A stretch of DNA of 64,000 nucleotides from Mesorhizobium sp. M3A.F.Ca.ET.080.04.2.1. GTDB taxonomy: Bacteria > Pseudomonadota > Alphaproteobacteria > Rhizobiales > Rhizobiaceae. Made by a program: the position numbers and the translations under genes. The stretch is taken from the NCBI RefSeq assembly GCF_003952525.1, contig NZ_CP034451.1:2294001-2358000 (forward strand), written 5' to 3'. Below are positions 58,815 to 64,000 of this stretch, in pieces. How positions within the stretch are numbered: the first letter of the stretch is position 1; each line of letters starts with the position of its first letter. The notes under the pieces were generated by a model. It was not told the DNA's origin. It saw only the letters and a list, made by a program, of their open reading frames with translations, and made no database searches.

Positions 58815-60437
58815 ATGCATATCGACGTCGTCACGACACGCGAGGCATTGGACGGGCTGAAGCAGAACTGGGACGATCTCTATGAGAAGGATCCCGAGGC
58901 CCAGTTCTTCCTGTCCTGGACGTTCATCTCGTCCTATGTCCGACGCTATGAAGGCGCCTGGTCGATCTTGGCGGCACGGCAGGGACCGCAGGGCGCGCCC
59001 TATGTCGCCCTGCTGCCGCTCAGGCTGCGCACCCGGCTCAACAAGAAAACCGGCTTTTGCCACAACGAGATCAACATGGCCGGCAACTACGCGGCCGATT
59101 ACGCAGGCATCGTCTGCGCGCCGGCTTTTGCCAGCCGCGCGATCCCTGCCCTTACCAGACATCTACTCAAGATGAACTGGGCCAAGCTGCATCTGGAGAA
59201 TTTGCGCATGTCGGAGAAGCGGCGTCGCCTGCTGCTCGACAACCTCGCCGACGCGCGGCTCACCAGCCAGAGGGTGTCGCGCGTCAACAAGACCGACAAT
59301 GTCGACAACTGCATCTGCCCGGCTATCGACTTGCCCGACGACTGGGACAGCTATCTCGAGCAGAAGACCAGCTCGAACACGCGCCAGAAGATCCGGCGTT
59401 TCCTGCGCAAGCTCGACAGGTCCGAGGAGTTCCGCATCACCCATGCCGACACCTCGACGATCGACCGCGACATCGGCATCATCCTCGAAATGTGGCGCAT
59501 CAAATGGGCGCCGCGAAAAGGCAATCTCCTGCCTGGCCTGCTGCGGTCCAACCGCATCTTGTTCAAGGACGCGTTTGAGAGCGGGACGCTGTTCCTGCCG
59601 ATCCTGTGGCAGGGCGACAAGCCGCTTGGTGGTCTGGCGTTCCTGGTCGACCCGGTGAAGAAGGCAATGCTGTTCCATCTCGCCGGACGCGACGAGACTG
59701 CCAACGATGTTCCATCGGGACTGGTCCTGCACGGCTATTGCATCCGCCGCGCCATCGAACTGGGCTTCCGCAGCTACGACTTCCTGCGCGGCAACGAGCC
59801 CTACAAATATTCCTACGGTGTCGACGAGGCCGCCATCCATTGCGTTCTGGTCAAGACCAGGACCGGCCGCAATCTCGGTGACCGGCTGGATGCCAGATCT
59901 GTCGGCAGCGTGCTGGAGCAGGCCACCAAATCCCACGAGGCCGGCAATTTCACCAACGCCGAAATCGGCTATCGCCAGATTCTGGAAGTCGATCCCCGCC
60001 ACGCGCGCACCCTCTATGGCCTGGGTCAGCTGCTTGGCGCCAGGGGCGATCACTGGTCGGCCGCCGATACTTTCCAGTCGCTCGTGGCGATCGCGCCAAG
60101 ATCGGTGAAGGCCTGGTCGAGGCTGGCTATCGAATTCCAGGCTCTAGGCCGCCACGCAGATGCCGCGGAGGCATTCCGCAAGGTGCTCGAACTCGATCCC
60201 GAACTCCCCGGAGCACAATACGGGCTCGGCCGCAGCCTGGCCCAGCTTCGCCAGACCGACGAAGCGGCGAAGCTCCTGAGCGTGGTGCGGGATGGGTCCG
60301 ATCGTCCCATCGATCCCGTGCTGCGTGCCAAGGCACGCATCCAACTGCAAAGGCTGAAGCAGGACGCGAACCCTTGCTACCTCAAGCTGGATCCGGCGAT
60401 AGCAAGCCCACCGATCTTCGAGCACGCGGGCGGCTGA
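58815..60437 (+). CDS. GNAT (BioF2/CelD-like) acyltransferase with C-terminal TPR, paralogue
   Basis: A 540-aa paralogue of the protein at 47019. Shared segments include LKQNWDDLYEKDPEAQFFLSW, LPILWQGDKPLGGLAFLVD and FLRGNEPYKYSYGVDEAA. GNAT-like residues 1-370 are followed by TPRs (about 375-500; HEAGNFTNAEIGYRQILEVD). The start was set at the ATG at 58815 after GGGGGG. A GTG at 58788 overlaps the adaptor stop and would add nine residues. It is last in the secretion operon, which suggests it works on the secreted proteins or on their export. Confidence 0.86.
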   Translation: MHIDVVTTREALDGLKQNWDDLYEKDPEAQFFLSWTFISSYVRRYEGAWSILAARQGPQGAPYVALLPLRLRTRLNKKTGFCHNEINMAGNYAADYAGIVCAPAFASRAIPALTRHLLKMNWAKLHLENLRMSEKRRRLLLDNLADARLTSQRVSRVNKTDNVDNCICPAIDLPDDWDSYLEQKTSSNTRQKIRRFLRKLDRSEEFRITHADTSTIDRDIGIILEMWRIKWAPRKGNLLPGLLRSNRILFKDAFESGTLFLPILWQGDKPLGGLAFLVDPVKKAMLFHLAGRDETANDVPSGLVLHGYCIRRAIELGFRSYDFLRGNEPYKYSYGVDEAAIHCVLVKTRTGRNLGDRLDARSVGSVLEQATKSHEAGNFTNAEIGYRQILEVDPRHARTLYGLGQLLGARGDHWSAADTFQSLVAIAPRSVKAWSRLAIEFQALGRHADAAEAFRKVLELDPELPGAQYGLGRSLAQLRQTDEAAKLLSVVRDGSDRPIDPVLRAKARIQLQRLKQDANPCYLKLDPAIASPPIFEHAGG

Positions 60438-60463
60438 AGCGCCTGTATCAGAACAAAGAGATG

Positions 60464-60496
60464 GAGCGGTTCAGCGTTTCCGTGAACGTTCCGCTC
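60464..60496. repeat. Palindromic intergenic hairpin
   Basis: GAGCGG-TTCA-N9-TGAA-CGTT-CCGCTC lies between the convergent GNAT-TPR and otnC genes. It is a shortened copy of a common rhizobial palindrome and may serve as a bidirectional transcript end, although it lacks a T-run. Confidence 0.5.
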
Positions 60497-61134
60497 TAGC
60501 ATTTGGCGGGGAAGCGCCTCTGCAGTTCGGTCGTCTCGTCGCAACTCAACGGTTTCGTCTTCTCATTGCGCAACAGCAGGAACAGTTTGGCCGTCTCCTC
60601 GAGTTCCTCGACGGAGTAGACAGCCTCGGAAAGGTCGACGCCGGCAACAACAGGTCCATGATTGGCGAGGAGCACGGCATGGCTGTCGGCAGTCCGCTCC
60701 GCAACCGCCTGGGCCAGGGCCTCATCGCCGGGCGGGTAATAGGGGACCAGAGGCAGACGGCCGACGCGCATGACATAGTAGGCGGTAAGCGGCGGAAGCA
60801 CGTCGTCATGATCGAGGCCACAGAGGCAGCTGACGGCGACAGAATGTGTCGAGTGCAGATGGACGACGGCGCCCGCCCTTGGCCGCTTCTCATACATGAC
60901 ACGATGCAGAAACGCTTCCTTGGTGGGCGCGTCGCCCGAGATGTGCCGCCCCGCCGCATCCAGTTTGGCGATGCGTGCCGGATCGATGGTTCCCATCGAC
61001 GATCCGGTCGGGGTCATCAACCACCCATCGTCGAGGCGGACGCTGATATTGCCGGTCGATCCGGCGGTCAGGCCGCGGTCGAACATCGATTTCGCATAGC
61101 CGGCGATCTGGTCGCGAATTTTGGCGTCGCTCAT
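60496..61134 (-). CDS. otnC: 3-oxo-tetronate 4-phosphate decarboxylase OtnC
   Basis: A 212-aa class II aldolase/adducin-fold enzyme. It decarboxylates 3-oxo-tetronate 4-phosphate to dihydroxyacetone phosphate. The zinc ligands are HLHSTHS (two His) and the later LLANHG. The catalytic acid is in PTKEAFLH, and TAGSTGNISVRL is the phosphate/substrate loop. The ATG at 61134 overlaps the otnK stop (ATGA). It is last in the tetronate operon. Confidence 0.88.
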   Translation of the reverse strand: MSDAKIRDQIAGYAKSMFDRGLTAGSTGNISVRLDDGWLMTPTGSSMGTIDPARIAKLDAAGRHISGDAPTKEAFLHRVMYEKRPRAGAVVHLHSTHSVAVSCLCGLDHDDVLPPLTAYYVMRVGRLPLVPYYPPGDEALAQAVAERTADSHAVLLANHGPVVAGVDLSEAVYSVEELEETAKLFLLLRNEKTKPLSCDETTELQRRFPAKC

Positions 61135-62393
61135 GCGGGAATATCCAAGGCGCGTTCAAAGAAATCGGGACCACCGAAGTTGCCGCTTTTGAGCGCCACC
61201 TGCAACGGCCGATCGGAAAGCGTCGTCGTCCATGGCACGCCAGGCGCGATTTCGGCGCCGATGGAAAGTCCCTGCACCTTGAGCGCCGAAATCACCGCGC
61301 CCGAAGTCTCTCCGCCTGCGACGAGCAGCCGGCCGACGCCATCCGCCACGAGACCTTCGGCGATAGCGGCCAGCGTGTGCTCCATCATGGCGCCGGCCTG
61401 CAGGCTGCCATACCGTGCCTGGTTCTCCTCCACCTCGGCGGGGTCGGCGGACCCGTAGATCACAACCGGTTGGTCGGCGGGCTGGCTTTTCGCCCAGGAA
61501 AGGACTTCCTGCACCACCGGACGCTTGTCGGCCACGGCGTCCAGGTCAATCCTGCGGCTTGGCCAAAGGGCCTTGGCCCTGGCAAGCTGCTGGCGGGTTG
61601 CGGCAGAGCAGCTTCCGGCCAGAATTGCCGTCCGTGGCGGCACCCTGGAAGTGATCGTCGTCTCCACCGGCGTGCGTGGCGAAATGCCAAAATTGGCAGG
61701 CAGGCCCATGGCGAGCGCCGAACCACCGGTGACGAGCTTGTGGCCGCGTATGGCGCGCCCGATGGAGCGGAGATGATCGTCATGGATGGCGTCCACCACG
61801 ACATAGCGTTGTCCGGTCGCGGCGACCGCGGCAAAAGCTTCGGAGATCGCTGCATCGCCCGCGGAGATGACCTCGTGTGGAACGAGGCCGACGCCATGGG
61901 CCGACTGTTCCGCCATCAGAGCGACGAGGTCGGAGCGGCGCATCGGCGTCAGCGGATGATCCTTCATCGGCGAATCCTGCAACAGTTGACGCCCGACGAA
62001 AAGATGACCGTTGAACACTGACCGGCCGTTCTTGGGAAAGGCCGGACACACGACCGCAATTGCGGCCCCGAGGGCGTCGCTCAACGCGTCGGCAACGGGA
62101 CCGATGTTGCCTTTCGCGGTAGAGTCGAAGGTCGAGCAGTATTTGAAGAATATCTGCTCAGCGCCGCGCGTCTGAAGCCACCGGAGCGCATCGAGGGATT
62201 GCGCAACGGCATCCGCTACAGGGGTGGTGCGGGACTTCAGCGCAACGACGACGGCGTCGGCGTCATGAACGTCGAATGTTGCCGCGGGCACGCCGATCGA
62301 CATGACGGTGCGCATTCCCTCGCGGACGAGAATGCTGGCGATGTCGGTCGCGCCGGTGAAGTCGTCTGCGATGACGCCAAGAAGAATGCCCAT
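61131..62393 (-). CDS. otnK: 3-oxo-tetronate kinase OtnK
   Basis: A 420-aa DUF1537-family sugar-acid kinase with N-terminal IADDFTGATDIASILVREG (substrate domain) and PAFPKNGRSVFNGHLFVG. The C-terminal nucleotide-binding part is LVAGGETSGAVISALKVQGL. It phosphorylates 3-oxo-tetronate using ATP. It lies 3 bp downstream of otnI and overlaps otnC. The order and spacing of the cluster, rather than sequence alone, support the specific assignment. Confidence 0.9.
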   Translation of the reverse strand: MGILLGVIADDFTGATDIASILVREGMRTVMSIGVPAATFDVHDADAVVVALKSRTTPVADAVAQSLDALRWLQTRGAEQIFFKYCSTFDSTAKGNIGPVADALSDALGAAIAVVCPAFPKNGRSVFNGHLFVGRQLLQDSPMKDHPLTPMRRSDLVALMAEQSAHGVGLVPHEVISAGDAAISEAFAAVAATGQRYVVVDAIHDDHLRSIGRAIRGHKLVTGGSALAMGLPANFGISPRTPVETTITSRVPPRTAILAGSCSAATRQQLARAKALWPSRRIDLDAVADKRPVVQEVLSWAKSQPADQPVVIYGSADPAEVEENQARYGSLQAGAMMEHTLAAIAEGLVADGVGRLLVAGGETSGAVISALKVQGLSIGAEIAPGVPWTTTLSDRPLQVALKSGNFGGPDFFERALDIPA

Positions 62394-62396
62394 CGA

Positions 62397-63173
62397 TCAT
62401 CCCCGTTTGTAAGGTTCGAACCAGCCCAGGCCGTCGGTCGTTCGACCGCGAGGAAGATACTCGCAGCCGACATAGCCCCTGTAACCGAGCCGGTCGAGTT
62501 CGGCGAACAGGAAAGGATAGTTGAGTTCTTCGCTGTCGGGCTCCTGCCTGGACGGCACGCTGGCGATCTGCACGTGCCCGCTGATCGGCATCAGCGTGCG
62601 CAGGCGTGTCGTCACGTCGCCATGAATGATCTGGCAGTGATAGATATCGAACTGCAGCTTCACGTTGGCGAGGCCGAGCTCGCCGATCCACTGCGCCGCC
62701 GCATTGAAATCGTTAAGGAAATAGCCGGGCATGTTGCGCCCATTGATCGGTTCCAGCAGTAGATTCAAGCCCCTTTCGGCGAGCCGATCAGCGGCATGCT
62801 CGACCGCGCGACGATAGTTGAACCGTGCCTGAGGATCGCCGGCATCCGCCAGGCCGGCCATCAGGTGAATGTTCTTCACGCCGGTGGCCTCGGCATAGGC
62901 AAGCGCGCGGGTCACGCCTGCGGCGACGTCGTCGAAGCGACCCGACAGGGACGCGAGGCCGCGCTCACCGGCAGCCCAGTCGCCCGGCGGCATGTTGAAC
63001 AGCGCCTGGGTCAAGCCGTTGCGGACAAGCCGATCCTGGATATCTTCGGGCTTGAAATCGTAGGGAAACAGATACTCGACAGCGGAGAAGCCGGCCTCGG
63101 CGGCAGCGTCGAACCGATCAAGGAACGACCATTCGTTGAACATCATCGTCAGGTTGGCAGCGAAGGCAGGCAT
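62397..63173 (-). CDS. otnI: 2-oxo-tetronate isomerase OtnI
   Basis: A 258-aa TIM-barrel enzyme of the hydroxypyruvate isomerase/AP endonuclease 2 family. Metal and catalytic Glu are in LLEPINGRNMPGYF and GCEYLPRGRT; His residues lie in FDIYHCQIIHGDV. It interconverts 2-oxo- and 3-oxo-tetronate. It is flanked by ltnD (3 bp) and otnK (3 bp), a single operon. Confidence 0.88.
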   Translation of the reverse strand: MPAFAANLTMMFNEWSFLDRFDAAAEAGFSAVEYLFPYDFKPEDIQDRLVRNGLTQALFNMPPGDWAAGERGLASLSGRFDDVAAGVTRALAYAEATGVKNIHLMAGLADAGDPQARFNYRRAVEHAADRLAERGLNLLLEPINGRNMPGYFLNDFNAAAQWIGELGLANVKLQFDIYHCQIIHGDVTTRLRTLMPISGHVQIASVPSRQEPDSEELNYPFLFAELDRLGYRGYVGCEYLPRGRTTDGLGWFEPYKRG

Positions 63174-63176
63174 GGC

Positions 63177-64000
63177 TCACCTCGTCTTTTCCGGCAGCGT
63201 GGCGCCGGAAAGCTGCGCATAAAGGCGCGCCAGCGAAGAATCGTCGTCGCGCCCCATGCCGGCGCCACTGGCAGCGAGATACATTTGCAACGCAGCAGCG
63301 CTCACCGGCACGGGATAGCGTTCGGACCGCGCCATGTCCTGGATGATGCCAAGATCCTTGACGAAAATGTCGACAGCGCTGAGCGGGGTGTAGTCGCCGG
63401 CGAGCACATGGGGAATGCGGTTTTCGAACATCCATGAATTGCCGGCCGATCCGGTGATCACCTCATAGACCTTGTCGAGGTCGAGCCCCAGTTTCGCGGC
63501 GAGCGAGATTGCCTCGCAGGCGGCGGCGATGTGAACGCCGGCCAGCAGCTGGTTGATCATCTTGAAGGCAGCGCCTCCGCCAGCGGCGTCGCCAAGTTCA
63601 TAGACCTTGGCGGCCATGGCATCGAGCGCGCGACGCGCGCTGCCGAAGGCAGCTCTTGTCCCGGAAGCCATGATCGTCAGTTCGCCCTTGGCGGCGCGCG
63701 CCGCTCCGCCCGAGATTGGTGCATCGAGATAGTGAACGCCCTTGGCCTCGAGCTGCGAAGCAAGCTTGCGGGCAGCGGCTGGATCCATCGTCGCGGAGGC
63801 GACAAATACGGTGCCGGGACGCAGGATATCCGCAATGCCGTCCGCGCCGAACAGGACGCTTTCGGTCTGCGCCGCGTTGACGACCACCGCAACGACGATG
63901 TCGGCCTGCTTCGCGGCGTCCGCGATCGGGGCAGAGCGGCCGCCCGCTTGCACGAAGCGCGAAACGGCATCCTCGGAAATATCGATGCCGATCACATCGA
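63177..64000 (-). CDS. ltnD: L-threonate dehydrogenase LtnD, 5'-truncated by window edge
   Basis: 274 codons of a 3-hydroxyisobutyrate dehydrogenase-like enzyme (full length about 300). It oxidises L-threonate at C2 with NAD+. The start and the Rossmann glycine loop lie beyond base 64000; the first residues here are DVIGIDISEDAVSRF. Substrate motif DAPISGGAARAAKG and the catalytic Lys in FKMINQLLAG are present. The frame is open to the window end, and internal Val/Met codons near the edge are not the start. It is the first gene of the visible tetronate operon; no regulator is in the window. Confidence 0.9.
   Translation of the reverse strand, partial: DVIGIDISEDAVSRFVQAGGRSAPIADAAKQADIVVAVVVNAAQTESVLFGADGIADILRPGTVFVASATMDPAAARKLASQLEAKGVHYLDAPISGGAARAAKGELTIMASGTRAAFGSARRALDAMAAKVYELGDAAGGGAAFKMINQLLAGVHIAAACEAISLAAKLGLDLDKVYEVITGSAGNSWMFENRIPHVLAGDYTPLSAVDIFVKDLGIIQDMARSERYPVPVSAAALQMYLAASGAGMGRDDDSSLARLYAQLSGATLPEKTR

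Overview
The window is a GC-rich alphaproteobacterial chromosome segment, most likely from Mesorhizobium or a close relative. The main indications are the short-form hisG with hisZ and hisS, a DUF768-type small protein, a VtlR/LsrB-like LysR gene divergent from a DUF1127 gene, and several families of palindromic intergenic repeats that I recognise from rhizobial genomes. No rRNA, tRNA or CRISPR array was seen.

Layout. 1-3.4 kb (minus): guaA (cut by the window edge), an MTA/SAH nucleosidase, a hotdog thioesterase and an RsmB-type rRNA methyltransferase. 3.7-6.9 kb: katG divergent from oxyR. 7-12.8 kb: a ChaA-type cation/proton antiporter, a small Cys-rich secreted protein and a tripartite RND efflux pair. 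12.9-19.1 kb (minus): a poly-gamma-glutamate hydrolase-like protein, an acyl-CoA synthetase, hisG, hisZ and hisS. HisG has no stop codon of its own: a palindromic repeat at its 3' end lets the frame run into the acyl-CoA synthetase. 19.3-21.4 kb: a small membrane protein, tag, an L,D-transpeptidase and a possible sRNA. 21.5-29.9 kb: a 2-hydroxyacid oxidation region with glcF, a DUF4870 protein, glcE, glcD, a DUF3422 protein, a FadR-type regulator and lldD. Matching palindromes lie upstream of glcD and of the regulator. 29.95-31.04 kb: a decayed IS21-like element, bounded by terminal repeats and a near-perfect target duplication, carrying a flavoprotein gene. 31-44 kb: mostly housekeeping genes (metallophosphatase, GATase, rsmE, gshA, DUF937, DUF1127/LysR, a CHASE4-GGDEF-EAL protein, xseA, a P1 peptidase).

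44-60.4 kb is the accessory region of most interest. It holds a 20-bp tandem repeat array, a secreted Gly/Ser-tailed protein, a transglutaminase-like lipoprotein, a LuxR regulator and a type I secretion locus. That locus encodes a 615-aa low-complexity protein (Asn/Glu/Lys, then Gly/Asp/Ala/Lys repeats), a 680-aa protein with about five copies of an unfamiliar 'QxN...DxD' repeat, an ABC exporter with a ~360-residue disordered N-terminus and a Gln in place of the H-loop His, and an HlyD-type adaptor. Two paralogous GNAT-TPR proteins flank it. A plausible reading is a non-RTX type I secretion system for a surface or matrix protein, possibly with acyltransferase modification of the substrate.

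60.5-64 kb (minus): a four-gene tetronate (threonate/erythronate) catabolic operon, ltnD-otnI-otnK-otnC, cut by the window edge.
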